DNA from: Rhodocyclaceae bacterium
GTDB lineage: Bacteria; Pseudomonadota; Gammaproteobacteria; Burkholderiales; CAIKXV01
Length of the DNA stretch: 64,000 nucleotides
Direction: 5' to 3'
NCBI GenBank assembly: GCA_020248265.1
Contig: JADCHX010000004.1
Span: forward strand, 291,473 to 355,472
Shown here: one piece after another, positions 43,756 to 53,066 of the stretch
Numbering within the stretch: position 1 is the stretch's first letter
Layout: every line of letters begins with the position of its first letter
Position numbers and translations under genes: made by a program
Notes under the pieces: model-generated
The model's database searches: none
What the model saw: the letters and a program-made list of their open reading frames with translations, nothing else
Told to the model about the DNA's origin: nothing

Positions 43756-43835
43756 CGGCGCGCCGTGGCTGCGCCGCCACCCGCTACCACAGGCGGGCAT
43801 GCGGCGGGATGCCGGGCCGCCGTGACGCGTGCGGC

Positions 43836-43864
43836 TTTGCATCGAAGCGCGCAGTCATTACAAT
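43836..43864 (+). promoter_or_regulatory. candidate promoter of the dusB–fis operon
   Basis: TTTGCA (43836–43841) and TACAAT (43859–43864) are separated by 17 bp, with four and five of six matches to the sigma-70 hexamers. They lie in the 224-bp gap behind ubiH, about 115 bp before the dusB ATG. The stretch after it is C-rich and shows no other feature. Confidence 0.55.
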
Positions 43865-43979
43865 CCCCTCCCCCGAGGTTCGTCGACGGTGCGCTGGCCG
43901 GCATTTGATCGCCTCCAGCGCAGTTTCCGGTCACGTTGGCGATTCCCGCTTCCGAACGCTCCATCCAGCCTGTGACGCC

Positions 43980-45056
43980 ATGCGCATCGGTCCCCACGAC
44001 ATATCGCCTTCACTCGTCGTCGCGCCGATGGCCGGGGTCACCGATCGTCCGTTCCGGAGCGTTTGCCGCCGCCTGGGAGCGGGGCTCGCGGTGTCCGAGA
44101 TGGTGTCGGCCGATCCCCGCCTGCGCGAGACGGCGAAATCGCGGCGCCGCAGTGACCATTCCGGTGAAACCGGGCCGATCGTCGCGCAGATCGCCGGCGC
44201 CGATCCGCAATGGCTGGCCGATGCGGCACGCTGCAACGTCGACCTCGGCGCGCAACTGATCGACATCAACATGGGCTGCCCTGCGAAGAAGGTGTGCAAT
44301 GTCGCGGCGGGCTCCGCGCTGCTGCGCGACGAGCCGCTCGTGGCCCGCATCCTCGAAGCCGTGGTGGCTGCGGTACCGGTACCCGTGACCCTGAAGATTC
44401 GCACTGGATGGGATCGTGCTTCGCGCAACGCCGTTCCGGTGGCCCGCATCGCCGAGCAGTCCGGTATCCAGGCGCTGACGGTGCACGGGCGCACGCGTGC
44501 CGATGCATTCGAGGGCGAGGCCGAGTACGCGACCATCGCAGAAGTGAAAGCCGCTGTAGGCATCCCGGTGATCGCCAACGGCGACATCGTCGATCCCGAG
44601 GGTGCCCGCGCGGTGCTCGATGCAACAGGCGCCGATGGGCTGATGATCGGCCGTGGCGCGTTCGGCCGGCCATGGTTGTTCCGCGAGATCGCGCATTTCC
44701 TCGCGACCGGGCGGCACCTTCCGCCACCGGATGCGCGCGAGTGGAGCACGATCGTGCTGGCGCACCTCGACGACATCCACGCCTTTCACGGCGAGCAGGC
44801 GGGTGTGCGCTTCGCCCGCAAGCATGTCGGCTGGTATGTCCATGGCATGCCGGGGGGCGAAGTGCTGCGCGACCAGGTCAACCAGGCATCGACCATCGCC
44901 GTCCAGCGCGCGGCAGTGCAGGCATGGTGCGCGCTGTTGCAGGCGCGAGAACAGTGCGGTTCATGGCAGGCGGCACCCGCGTCCAGGCCGGTCTACAACA
45001 ACCACCGCAGGTCCGTCGGGCGCGATCGCGTCCGCCAGGAGGAAATCCATCGATGA
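43980..45056 (+). CDS. dusB: tRNA-dihydrouridine synthase B
   Basis: 358 residues from the ATG at 43980 (MRIGPHDI); the much longer upstream frame is a shadow of ubiH. An FMN enzyme that reduces uridines in the tRNA D-loop. The FMN-binding start VAPMAGVTDRPFR is present, with EMVSADP and the catalytic cysteine segment DINMGCPAKKVC. Conserved later blocks are TLKIRTGWD, LTVHGRTRADAFEG, VIANGDIVDPEG and LMIGRGAFGRPWLF. The stop overlaps the fis start (ATGA), giving the classical dusB–fis operon. Because fis is coupled to dusB, dusB translation is expected to set Fis levels. Confidence 0.95.
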   Translation: MRIGPHDISPSLVVAPMAGVTDRPFRSVCRRLGAGLAVSEMVSADPRLRETAKSRRRSDHSGETGPIVAQIAGADPQWLADAARCNVDLGAQLIDINMGCPAKKVCNVAAGSALLRDEPLVARILEAVVAAVPVPVTLKIRTGWDRASRNAVPVARIAEQSGIQALTVHGRTRADAFEGEAEYATIAEVKAAVGIPVIANGDIVDPEGARAVLDATGADGLMIGRGAFGRPWLFREIAHFLATGRHLPPPDAREWSTIVLAHLDDIHAFHGEQAGVRFARKHVGWYVHGMPGGEVLRDQVNQASTIAVQRAAVQAWCALLQAREQCGSWQAAPASRPVYNNHRRSVGRDRVRQEEIHR

Positions 45057-45301
45057 AGGAAGAAAGCGAACTCAGCCGTACCGTCCGGCGCGCGATCGAC
45101 AGCTACTTCCGTGATCTCGACGGGCAGAAGCCGCATGCCATCTACGAGATGGTGATCCATTGCGTAGAGCGGCCGATGATCGAATCGGTGCTGCAACTCG
45201 CCGACGGCAACCAGAGTCGTGCCGCCGAGATCCTCGGGCTGAACCGGAACACGCTGCGCAAGAAGATGAAGGAACACGGGCTCGACGGGGCCCGGCCGTA
45301 A
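45053..45301 (+). CDS. fis: nucleoid-associated regulator Fis
   Basis: 82 residues. A homodimeric DNA-bending protein that shapes the nucleoid and activates rRNA and other growth-related promoters. The C-terminal helix-turn-helix is [20 protein letters not shown]. Upstream helices start at [13 protein letters not shown] and [17 protein letters not shown]. Shorter than the E. coli protein (98 residues) at the N-terminus, as in other betaproteobacteria. A strong AGGAGG ribosome site lies inside the end of dusB, 10 bases before the ATG, so fis can be translated well even though it overlaps dusB by 4 bp. purH begins one base after its stop. Confidence 0.95.
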   Translation: MKEESELSRTVRRAIDSYFRDLDGQKPHAIYEMVIHCVERPMIESVLQLADGNQSRAAEILGLNRNTLRKKMKEHGLDGARP

Positions 45302-45302
45302 C

Positions 45303-46895
45303 GTGGCTGGCTCCGACTATCCGCGGCGCGCGCTGCTCAGCGTCTCCGACAAGACCGGGCTGGAAGCGTTCGCCGCCCGGCTTGCCAGCCTCGGTTACGA
45401 ACTCGTGTCCACTGGCGGAACCGCCGCGGCGCTGCGGGCGTCCGGCCTGGCGGTGACCGAAGTGGCGGAGCTCACCGGCTTTCCCGAGATGCTCGACGGG
45501 CGCGTGAAGACGCTGCATCCGAAGGTGCACGGCGCAATCCTCGCGCGCCTCGACCTGCCGGCGCATCGTGACGCGATCGACGGCGCGGGCATCTCGCCCA
45601 TCTCGCTGGTCGTGGTCAACCTGTATCCGTTCCGCGAAGTGTCTGCGCGGCCCGGCGTCACGCTCGACGAGGCGGTCGAGAACATCGACATCGGCGGGCC
45701 GGCGATGGTGCGTGCGGCGGCCAAGAACTACCCGCATGTCGGTATCGTCACCGATCCCGGCGACTATTCCTGCGTGCTCGACGAACTGGCCGCCTCCGGC
45801 GTGCTGTCCGATGCCACGCGCTTCGAACTCGCCCGCAAGGCCTTCTCGCATACCGCTGCCTACGATGGCGCGATCAGCAACTACCTGGGCAGGGTGGCGG
45901 CCGGGGGCGATGGGGATGCATGGCCCGCCCAGATCAATTTCTCGTTCAGCCGCGTCTCGCGGCTGCGCTACGGCGAGAACCCGCACCAGGCGGCAGCGTT
46001 CTACCGTGATCTCGGCAGCGCGGCGTCGGTGACTGCCGGCACCATCGCGGGCGCCGTCCAGCGCCAGGGCAAGGAGCTTTCCTACAACAACATCGCCGAT
46101 GCCGATGCCGCCTGGGAATGCGTGCGCGGCTTCGAGGCAGACGCCGGCGCGGTGGCCTGCGTGATCGTCAAGCATGCCAACCCCTGCGGCGTGGCGGTGG
46201 GTGCGGATACGGCCGAGGCCTACCGCCGCGCATTCGCGACCGACCCGACCTCCGCATTCGGCGGCATCATCGCGTTCAACCGGGCGCTGGATGAAGCGGG
46301 GGCGCGGGCGGTGTCCGGCCAGTTCGCCGAGGTGGTCATCGCGCCCGAGGTGCTGCCGGCCGCGCTCGCAGTGCTGGCAGCCAAGCCCTCGCTGCGCGTG
46401 CTCGAGACCGGCTACGGCACGGTGCGCAACACCGTGCACCTGCAGCGCGTCGGCGGTGGCGTGCTGGTACAGGGAACCGACCTGCCCTGCCACGATGCCG
46501 CGCAGCTGAAGGTGGTCACCCGGCGCGCGCCGACGCCCGCCGAACTGACAGACCTGCTGTTCGCCTGGAAGGTGGCGAAGTTCGTGAAGTCGAACGCGAT
46601 CGTGTTCGCCGGTGGCGCGCAGACGCTCGGTGTCGGTGCCGGCCAGATGAGCCGTATCGACAGCGTGCGTATCGCCCGGCACAAGGCCGGCGAGGCGGGG
46701 CTCGATCTGACAGGCTCCTGCGTCGCGTCCGATGCGTTCTTCCCGTTCCGGGACGGCCTCGATGCGCTGGTCGCGGCGGGCGCGCGAGCGGTGATCCAGC
46801 CCGGCGGCAGCGTGCGCGACGCCGAGGTGATCGCTGCGGCCGACGATCAGGGCGTCGCGATGCTGTTCACCGGTATCCGCCACTTCCGGCACTGA
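45303..46895 (+). CDS. purH: bifunctional AICAR transformylase/IMP cyclohydrolase
   Basis: 530 residues from a GTG start one base behind fis. It catalyses the last two steps to IMP. The N-terminal MGS-like cyclohydrolase domain (about 1–200) begins with [14 protein letters not shown] and has the conserved [13 protein letters not shown]. The C-terminal AICARFT domain (about 205–530) holds the catalytic Lys-His pair in [14 protein letters not shown]. Further conserved blocks are [13 protein letters not shown] and [10 protein letters not shown]. The dusB–fis–purH order is common in betaproteobacteria and couples growth-rate control to purine synthesis at the level of one transcript. Confidence 0.96.
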   Translation: MAGSDYPRRALLSVSDKTGLEAFAARLASLGYELVSTGGTAAALRASGLAVTEVAELTGFPEMLDGRVKTLHPKVHGAILARLDLPAHRDAIDGAGISPISLVVVNLYPFREVSARPGVTLDEAVENIDIGGPAMVRAAAKNYPHVGIVTDPGDYSCVLDELAASGVLSDATRFELARKAFSHTAAYDGAISNYLGRVAAGGDGDAWPAQINFSFSRVSRLRYGENPHQAAAFYRDLGSAASVTAGTIAGAVQRQGKELSYNNIADADAAWECVRGFEADAGAVACVIVKHANPCGVAVGADTAEAYRRAFATDPTSAFGGIIAFNRALDEAGARAVSGQFAEVVIAPEVLPAALAVLAAKPSLRVLETGYGTVRNTVHLQRVGGGVLVQGTDLPCHDAAQLKVVTRRAPTPAELTDLLFAWKVAKFVKSNAIVFAGGAQTLGVGAGQMSRIDSVRIARHKAGEAGLDLTGSCVASDAFFPFRDGLDALVAAGARAVIQPGGSVRDAEVIAAADDQGVAMLFTGIRHFRH

Positions 46896-46955
46896 TCCGC
46901 GGCCCGGTCGCCCGCAATCACGGGTAGGACGCGTGTCTGCGCGTGGCGAATCGGT

Positions 46956-46961
46956 TACGAT
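46956..46961 (+). promoter_or_regulatory. possible -10 element for purD
   Basis: TACGAT, four of six matches, lies in the 150-bp gap between purH and purD, 84 bp before the purD ATG. The -35 at a 17-bp spacer is GTGTCT (three matches). No PurR-type palindrome was recognised nearby. Confidence 0.3.
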
Positions 46962-47045
46962 CCTGCGCGTGATGAACGATCGCCGCTGTCTTCCCCGCCC
47001 CGCACGTGCGCCGTGCCGGGTCTATCCCTCCACCATGGTGGCCCG

Positions 47046-48335
47046 ATGAAGGTGCTGGTGATCGGCGGTGGCGGCCGCGAGCATGCGCTGGCCTGGAAGC
47101 TCGCCGCCTCGCCGCGGCTGCAGTGCGTGTTCGTCGCACCCGGCAACGCCGGCACCGCGCACGAAGAAGGCGTCACCAACGTGCCGATCAACTCGGTCGC
47201 CGAGTGGGTCGATTTCGCTCGCCGCGAGGGTATCGGCCTGACCGTGGTCGGTCCCGAGGCCCCGCTCGCCGACGGCGTGGTCGACGCGTTTCGGGCCGCC
47301 GGCCTGCGCATCTTCGGGCCCACCGCGGCGGCAGCGCAGCTCGAAAGCTCGAAGGAGTTCGCGAAGGCATTCATGCAGCGCCACCGGATCCCGACCGCGC
47401 CCTACGCCGCGTTCGACGATCCGGCGGCGGCCCATGCGTATGTCGACTCGGTCGGCGCGCCGATCGTCGTGAAGGCGGACGGACTGGCGGCAGGCAAGGG
47501 CGTGGTGGTCGCCACCGACGTCGCCGAGGCGCATGCGGCCATCGATCGCTTCCTGGTCGGGCGCTCGCTCGGCAATGCCGGCGCCCGGGTAGTGATCGAA
47601 GGCTTTCTCGCCGGCGAAGAGGCGAGCTTCATCGTGATGGTCGATGGCGAGCGCGCGGTGGCTCTGGCGACCAGCCAGGACCACAAGCGTCTGGGCGACG
47701 GGGACGTCGGGCCGAACACCGGCGGCATGGGCGCGTACTCGCCCGCACCGGTGGTCACGCCGCAACTGCATGCGCGGGTGATGCGCGAAGTGATCAACCC
47801 GACCATCGCCGGCCTCGCGGCCGAGGGCATCCCGTTCAGCGGATTCCTGTACGCGGGCCTGATGATCGGCGCCGACGGTTCTCCGCAGGTACTCGAGTTC
47901 AACTGCCGGCTGGGCGATCCCGAGACGCAGCCGATCCTGATGCGCCTGAAGACCGACCTGGTCGACCTGATCGAACTCGCATTGGCCGGTCGCCTCGACC
48001 AGGCAGAGCCAGAGTGGGACCGGCGCGTCGCCGTTGGCGTGGTGATGGCTGCGGCCGGCTATCCCGAATCGCCGCGCGCCGGCGACGCGATCACCGGGCT
48101 GCCCGCACCGCAGGCGGACTGCCGTGTGTTCCATGCCGGCACTGCCCTGTCGGGCGACGCCGTGGTCACCTCGGGCGGCCGGGTGCTTTGCGTCACCGCG
48201 CTCGGCGACAACATCCGGGCGGCGCAGGGCCGCGCCTATGAAGCCGTCGAACGTATCCGCTTCGCGGGCGCGCAGTTCAGGCGGGATATCGGGCACCGTG
48301 CGGCAGGGCGCACCGGTGGCCCGACGCAGGGGTAA
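47046..48335 (+). CDS. purD: phosphoribosylamine–glycine ligase
   Basis: 429 residues from the ATG at 47046 ([15 protein letters not shown]); the ATG at 47013 adds unrelated residues. An ATP-grasp enzyme that joins 5-phosphoribosylamine and glycine to GAR in purine synthesis. The N-terminal [15 protein letters not shown], the ATP-grasp segment [20 protein letters not shown] and the metal-binding [17 protein letters not shown] are intact. The C-terminal domain ends with [20 protein letters not shown]. It is 150 bp behind purH and 5 bp before hemF. Confidence 0.96.
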   Translation: MKVLVIGGGGREHALAWKLAASPRLQCVFVAPGNAGTAHEEGVTNVPINSVAEWVDFARREGIGLTVVGPEAPLADGVVDAFRAAGLRIFGPTAAAAQLESSKEFAKAFMQRHRIPTAPYAAFDDPAAAHAYVDSVGAPIVVKADGLAAGKGVVVATDVAEAHAAIDRFLVGRSLGNAGARVVIEGFLAGEEASFIVMVDGERAVALATSQDHKRLGDGDVGPNTGGMGAYSPAPVVTPQLHARVMREVINPTIAGLAAEGIPFSGFLYAGLMIGADGSPQVLEFNCRLGDPETQPILMRLKTDLVDLIELALAGRLDQAEPEWDRRVAVGVVMAAAGYPESPRAGDAITGLPAPQADCRVFHAGTALSGDAVVTSGGRVLCVTALGDNIRAAQGRAYEAVERIRFAGAQFRRDIGHRAAGRTGGPTQG

Positions 48336-48340
48336 CCATC

Positions 48341-49267
48341 ATGTCGACAGCCGATGCAGTGCAGGTCAAGAGTTTCCTCACCGGGCTGCAGGCCGGTATC
48401 GTTGCCGAACTCGAGCAGGCCGACGGCGGCGAGTTCCGCCGGGATGGCTGGGAGCGTCCGGGTGGCGGTGGCGGTCTGTCCTGCGTGATCGAAGGTGGCG
48501 CGCTGTTCGAGCGTGGCGGAGTGAACTTCTCGCACGTGACGGGCGACCGGCTGCCGCCGTCGGCCAGTGCTGGTCGGCCGGAGCTGGCCGGGCGCGGCTT
48601 CGAGGCGATGGGCGTGTCGCTGGTGCTGCATCCGCGCAACCCTCATGTGCCGACGGTGCATATGAACGTCCGCTTCTTCATCGCCAACCCGGTGGCGGGC
48701 GACACCACGGGCGAGCCGGTCTGGTGGTTCGGCGGCGGCATGGACCTCACGCCCTACTACGGCTTCGAGGCCGATGCGGTGCATTTCCATCGTACCTGCA
48801 GCGATGCGCTTGCACCGTTCGGCGCGGGCCGCTATGCCGAGTACAAGGCGTGGTGCGACCGCTACTTCTTCCTCAAGCACCGCAACGAGCCGCGCGGGAT
48901 CGGCGGAGTGTTCTTCGACGATCTGTCGGCGCCGGATTTCGACGGTGCGTTCGCGCTGACCCGGTCGGTCGGCAGCAGCTTCACCGCCGCCTACCTTCCG
49001 ATCGTCGAACGGCGGCGCGGGCTGGCGTACGGCGAGCGGGAACGCAGCTGGCAGGCATTGCGTCGCGGCCGCTATGTCGAGTTCAACCTGGTCTTCGACC
49101 GCGGCACGCTGTTCGGCCTGCAGTCGGGCGGGCGCACCGAATCGATCCTGATGTCGATGCCGCCGAAGGTCGAGTGGCGCTACGACCATCACCCCGAGCC
49201 TGGCACCGAAGAGGCGCGGCTGCATACCGACTTCCTGACCGGCCGCGACTGGCTCGCCGGCGGCTGA
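48341..49267 (+). CDS. hemF: oxygen-dependent coproporphyrinogen III oxidase
   Basis: 308 residues. It uses O2 to decarboxylate two propionates of coproporphyrinogen III, giving protoporphyrinogen IX. Signature blocks are [45 protein letters not shown] (listed only in part) and the motif around [20 protein letters not shown]. The catalytic aspartate is in the last one. The C-terminal [19 protein letters not shown] completes it. The use of HemF rather than only radical-SAM HemN implies aerobic growth. It follows purD by 5 bp and ends 9 bp from the convergent Ser/Thr kinase–receiver gene. Confidence 0.97.
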   Translation: MSTADAVQVKSFLTGLQAGIVAELEQADGGEFRRDGWERPGGGGGLSCVIEGGALFERGGVNFSHVTGDRLPPSASAGRPELAGRGFEAMGVSLVLHPRNPHVPTVHMNVRFFIANPVAGDTTGEPVWWFGGGMDLTPYYGFEADAVHFHRTCSDALAPFGAGRYAEYKAWCDRYFFLKHRNEPRGIGGVFFDDLSAPDFDGAFALTRSVGSSFTAAYLPIVERRRGLAYGERERSWQALRRGRYVEFNLVFDRGTLFGLQSGGRTESILMSMPPKVEWRYDHHPEPGTEEARLHTDFLTGRDWLAGG

Positions 49268-49276
49268 CCGCCGGCG

Positions 49277-51202
49277 TCAGGACCTGCGCCGCTGCAGCCC
49301 CAGGCGTTCGCCGAGTGCGCGGACGTGCTCGAGCCAGTGGCCCGGCAATGCCAGCCTCGGTGCCGCGGACGGTTCAGGTGCCTGGCGCCGGACCAGCAGC
49401 GGGGCCTGCTCGAACTGCTGCGCACGCTCCACCGCAGCGATCAGGTGCCCGCGCAGGCTCTTCAGTGCTACCGGCTTGTTGATGAAGCGGAAGATCTGTG
49501 CCTCGTTGATCAGGCCGATCATCAGTTCCGAATCGGATGCCTCGGTGACGACCAGCGTCAGCAGTTGCGGGTGGTCCTGCTTCAGCGTCTTGATCAGGTT
49601 CGCGTTGTCCGAGGGATTGCCGGCATCGATGTCGAACAGCACGACCGCGATGTCGCCTGCAGCCAGCTCGCCAAGCGCGGCTTCCGTGCCGCTCGCCTGC
49701 CGTACGGGCGCGACGTCGGCCATCAGTTCGCGCGTGGAACGGTACAGTTCGCCGTTCTCGTCGACGACCAGGAGGGCCCGGTCGGGCTGCATCCGTACCG
49801 ACGGCGGGGGCGCAAGGTCGGCCAGTTCGATCGACACCGCGACCGCCTCGCGCACGATCGAGCGCAGTTCGTTGTTGTCCCAGGGCTTCGCGACGAAACG
49901 GTAGATCTCGCCGTCGTTGATGGAGCCGACGATCGCCGCGAGGTCGGCATAGCCAGTCAGCAGGATGCGCATCGAACCAGGCGCGATCTCCTTCGCGCGA
50001 CGCAACAGCTCGACGCCGGTCATGCCCGGCATGCGCTGGTCGCTGACGATGGCATTCACGCGATACTTGGCAATAAACGCTAGTGCGCGCTCGCAATCAC
50101 TGGTTGCGAATACGTGGTAGTCGGTGCGGAACACCGACTTCAGCGCGCTCAGGATACGCTCCTCGTCGTCCACCACCAGGAGCCGTGGCTTGTGCGCCGA
50201 AGAGATCGGCCGCGCGGCACTGCGCCCGCCGGGGAACGTGCCACCCGGCGGTACGGTGTGCTGGCGCCGCAGGGCGGCCAGCCGGCCGCCTGCGCCAGCC
50301 AGCCCTGCCATCGGCATGCCCATGGCCAGCCCCGGCAGGGCGTCGCCGAGCGTGGCATCCCCGGTCAGCGCGAGGCTGTCCACGATGCCCTGCGCGAACA
50401 GCGTGCCGAACTCCGCGGCGCTGGCGAAACGGTATTCGATCGGCTTGGCCAGCGCGGTCAGCACAGCCTCGTCGAGCGTGACCGACGCGTTTGCATTCAG
50501 GCGCGAGGGAGGGATCGGCAGTGTCTCGAGGTCGAGCACCTGGCGCATGATCTGCGGCGTACCACCGCTGTACGGTCGGATGCTGGTGAGCAGCTCGTAG
50601 GCGATCACGCCTGCTGCATACAGGTCGGCCGCCGGCCCGGCCTGCTGGCCGAGGAACTGCTCGGGGGCCATGTAGTACGGCGTGCCGAACATCTGTCCGC
50701 TCTGGGTCAGGTTGGACGACTCGATGCGGGCGATGCCGAAGTCGGTGATCTTCACGCGGCCGTCGGCGTTGAGCAGGATGTTCGCCGGCTTGATGTCCCG
50801 GTGCACTACCCCCTGCGCGTGGGAGTGCGCAAGCGCATCGAGCAGTTCGGCCATGATGCGCGCGACCTCGCGCAGCGTGAACCGGCGCCGTGCCGCGAGT
50901 TCCTGGTGCAGCGAACAGCCTTCTACCAGCTCCATCGCGATGAACGCGGTGTCGCCGTCCTCGCCGTATTCGAAGACCTGCACGATGTTCGGGTGGACCA
51001 GTCGTCCGGCTGCCTGCGCCTCGCGCCGGAAGCGGTCGAGCGTGGCCGCCTGCTCGTCGAACGGCAGCGATGTCCGGCTGATAGCCTTGATCGCCACGGC
51101 ACGCTCGATCGCGGTGTCGAAGCCGCGGTAGACGAGGCCCATGCCGCCGCGCCCGATGACTGCGTCCACCCGGTACTTCCCGATGCGATCCGGAAGCATC
51201 AT
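49277..51202 (-). CDS. Ser/Thr protein kinase fused to two receiver domains (module 1)
   Basis: 641 residues. The Hanks-type kinase domain (about 10–275) has the glycine loop GRGGMG (17–22), VAIK lysine 39, catalytic HRD (134–136) with DIKPAN, DFG (154–156) and APE (179–181). A Gly/Ala/Pro linker follows. Receiver 1 (about 339–455) has acidic pair Asp345–Asp346, phospho-acceptor Asp388 in SDQRMPGM, Thr416 and Lys439, so it is complete. Receiver 2 (about 475–595) keeps Asp524 and Lys576 but has a reduced acidic pair (DEN). No membrane segment and no DNA-binding domain. The start overlaps the stop of the histidine kinase gene behind it (ATGA), so that kinase is the likely phosphodonor. Inferred role: Ser/Thr phosphorylation controlled by a two-component signal. 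Confidence 0.88.
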   Translation of the reverse strand: MMLPDRIGKYRVDAVIGRGGMGLVYRGFDTAIERAVAIKAISRTSLPFDEQAATLDRFRREAQAAGRLVHPNIVQVFEYGEDGDTAFIAMELVEGCSLHQELAARRRFTLREVARIMAELLDALAHSHAQGVVHRDIKPANILLNADGRVKITDFGIARIESSNLTQSGQMFGTPYYMAPEQFLGQQAGPAADLYAAGVIAYELLTSIRPYSGGTPQIMRQVLDLETLPIPPSRLNANASVTLDEAVLTALAKPIEYRFASAAEFGTLFAQGIVDSLALTGDATLGDALPGLAMGMPMAGLAGAGGRLAALRRQHTVPPGGTFPGGRSAARPISSAHKPRLLVVDDEERILSALKSVFRTDYHVFATSDCERALAFIAKYRVNAIVSDQRMPGMTGVELLRRAKEIAPGSMRILLTGYADLAAIVGSINDGEIYRFVAKPWDNNELRSIVREAVAVSIELADLAPPPSVRMQPDRALLVVDENGELYRSTRELMADVAPVRQASGTEAALGELAAGDIAVVLFDIDAGNPSDNANLIKTLKQDHPQLLTLVVTEASDSELMIGLINEAQIFRFINKPVALKSLRGHLIAAVERAQQFEQAPLLVRRQAPEPSAAPRLALPGHWLEHVRALGERLGLQRRRS

Positions 51203-52995
51203 GCCGGGGTCGCCTGGGCGATCGCGTCGTCGGCCATGGACTGCGCGCCGGCGCGCGGCAGCCGGATACCGAACGTGGTGCCCAGCCCCGGGCGAGACGC
51301 CACGTCGATCCGGCCACCGTGCTGGGCGATGATCTTGTAGCAGATCGAAAGCCCGAGACCGGTGCCCTGGCCCACGCCCTTGGTGGTGAAGAACGGATCG
51401 AATATTCTGGGCAGCACCTCGGGCGGGATGCCGGCACCGGTGTCGATGACCTCCAGTATCAGTTCCCGTTCATCGCCGCCGGTGGCGAGCGTGACGGTAC
51501 CGCCGCCCGGGCCGATCGCCTGTGCGGCATTGGTGATCAGGTTGAGCAGCACCTGGTTCAGCTGAGATGGCGAACCGACCAGGTGGCCGTCCGTCCCGAA
51601 CCGGCGCTCGATGCGCACCCCCTTGAGCAGGTGCTGCGCCAGCCGCAGCGTGCTCTCGATGCCTTCGTGGATATCGAAGCGATGTACCTTGCCGCGGTCG
51701 AGACGGCTGAAGTCGCGCAGGTGGGTGACGATCTGGCCGATCTGGTCGACGCCGTACAGGCCATCTTTCACCAGTGCGCCCATTTCGGCGACCGCCGTGC
51801 TGCCGCCGAGCCCGCGCGCCGCGGCGGACAGTTGCGCGAGCTGCAGGTCGAGCATCGCGTCAGGGGTGTCGCCCGTGTCGAGCATCGCCAGCAGCTTTTC
51901 GCACTCCCGGATCATGCGGCCGATCGCGTCGAGCTGTCCATCGACCGAGCCGAGGCTGTTCTTGACGTAGGCGATCGGGGTGTTGATCTCGTGGGCGACG
52001 CCGGCCACCATCTGACCAAGCGAAGACATTTTTTCGGACTGGATCAGCTGCGCCTCCGAATCCTTGAGGTGGGCCAGCGCGTCCGACAGTTCGCGCGTGC
52101 GCTGTTCTACCTTGCCCTCGAGATTTTCGTTGGCCGCGTGCAGGGCGTCGTTGATGCGCGCGATCACTCGGTAGCTCGCCAACAGCCGCGATGCGATCCA
52201 GCCCAGCAGCACGAGAAGGGCAGCAGAGTAGAACAGCAGATAGGTACGGAACAGCTGCTGGCGCTGGATGGTGGCCTGGACCTCGGCCGAGAACGCGGTG
52301 GTCATCGCGCCCAGTCGCGGGCCCGCCGTCGACAGCGCGAAGCGTTCGAGCGCCGATTCGAGCCGCGACTTGCCGTCGAGTACCGCGCGCGCCGGCTCCA
52401 GCATGGCGGAGTCGGCCGGCAGCCGCGCGAGCGCCGCCTCGACCTGCGGCCGGCGCCGGACTCCCGCGTCACCCCAGAACGCCAGCAGTTCGGCAGCCGC
52501 GGCCTCTGGCGGGCGCAGAGCGCCCTGGCCCGCGCCGGCGTCGGCGGTGGCACGGGTTACGCTGTTCGCGACGGCCGACGACAAGGCCTCGCCCAGGCTG
52601 GCCGCGGTGCGGCTGATCGATGCGGCCAGTGCGATGCGATCCGCGATCGCGGCGTCGACGCCGGGAAGGTTCGCCGCGAGGGCCGGGCTGCCGGTAGTGG
52701 CGGCGAGGGCATGCAGGTCGGACATCGCGCGCCGGATCGAGGGAACGATGTTGGCGTCGGCCTGGAGCGCCTGCGCCGGTTCGGTTTTCGCGCGAGCCAC
52801 AGCGAGGTCCCAGCGCGCGGCCAGTTCGTTCAGCAACTGCAGCTTGCCTGCGGCTTCGACGCGCGCGCCGTCGTCGGTCTGGCGCGTGTTCCAGGCGAGC
52901 CACGCCGCGGCGGCGACCAGCGCGAGGGTGACCAGCGCATACAGCGCCGCGCGCCAGGCCGGCACGGATGCACGATCATGCTTGTGGACGGTCAT
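51199..52995 (-). CDS. membrane sensor histidine kinase (module 1)
   Basis: 598 residues. Transmembrane helix 1 (about 13–36), an extracytoplasmic Ala-rich helical sensor region (about 37–248) with no family I recognise, transmembrane helix 2 (about 251–273), then a coiled coil (about 280–318). The HisKA dimerisation domain has phospho-accepting His335 in GVAHEINTP. The ATPase domain has the N box NQVLLNLITNAAQA, G1 DTGAGIP, F box FDPFFTTK and G2 GTGLGLSI. It ends in the start of the kinase–receiver gene (4-bp overlap). It lacks its own receiver, so phosphate transfer to the partner's receiver 1 is expected. Confidence 0.9.
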   Translation of the reverse strand: MTVHKHDRASVPAWRAALYALVTLALVAAAAWLAWNTRQTDDGARVEAAGKLQLLNELAARWDLAVARAKTEPAQALQADANIVPSIRRAMSDLHALAATTGSPALAANLPGVDAAIADRIALAASISRTAASLGEALSSAVANSVTRATADAGAGQGALRPPEAAAAELLAFWGDAGVRRRPQVEAALARLPADSAMLEPARAVLDGKSRLESALERFALSTAGPRLGAMTTAFSAEVQATIQRQQLFRTYLLFYSAALLVLLGWIASRLLASYRVIARINDALHAANENLEGKVEQRTRELSDALAHLKDSEAQLIQSEKMSSLGQMVAGVAHEINTPIAYVKNSLGSVDGQLDAIGRMIRECEKLLAMLDTGDTPDAMLDLQLAQLSAAARGLGGSTAVAEMGALVKDGLYGVDQIGQIVTHLRDFSRLDRGKVHRFDIHEGIESTLRLAQHLLKGVRIERRFGTDGHLVGSPSQLNQVLLNLITNAAQAIGPGGGTVTLATGGDERELILEVIDTGAGIPPEVLPRIFDPFFTTKGVGQGTGLGLSICYKIIAQHGGRIDVASRPGLGTTFGIRLPRAGAQSMADDAIAQATPA

Positions 52996-53066
52996 TTGAA
53001 GAATCCGGCACGCACCGATCGTCCTACGTCCCCTCCACCGTCGCCGATACCCTCACTCGAGCCTGG

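Noticed and set aside
42732-43979. Upstream part of the frame leading into dusB
   Set aside because: It overlaps ubiH in another frame; DusB homology begins at the ATG at 43980 behind a plausible promoter.
43756-43979. A possible small gene or tRNA in the gap between ubiH and dusB
   Set aside because: No tRNA-like arms and no supported reading frame; only a promoter-like pair and C-rich leader are visible.
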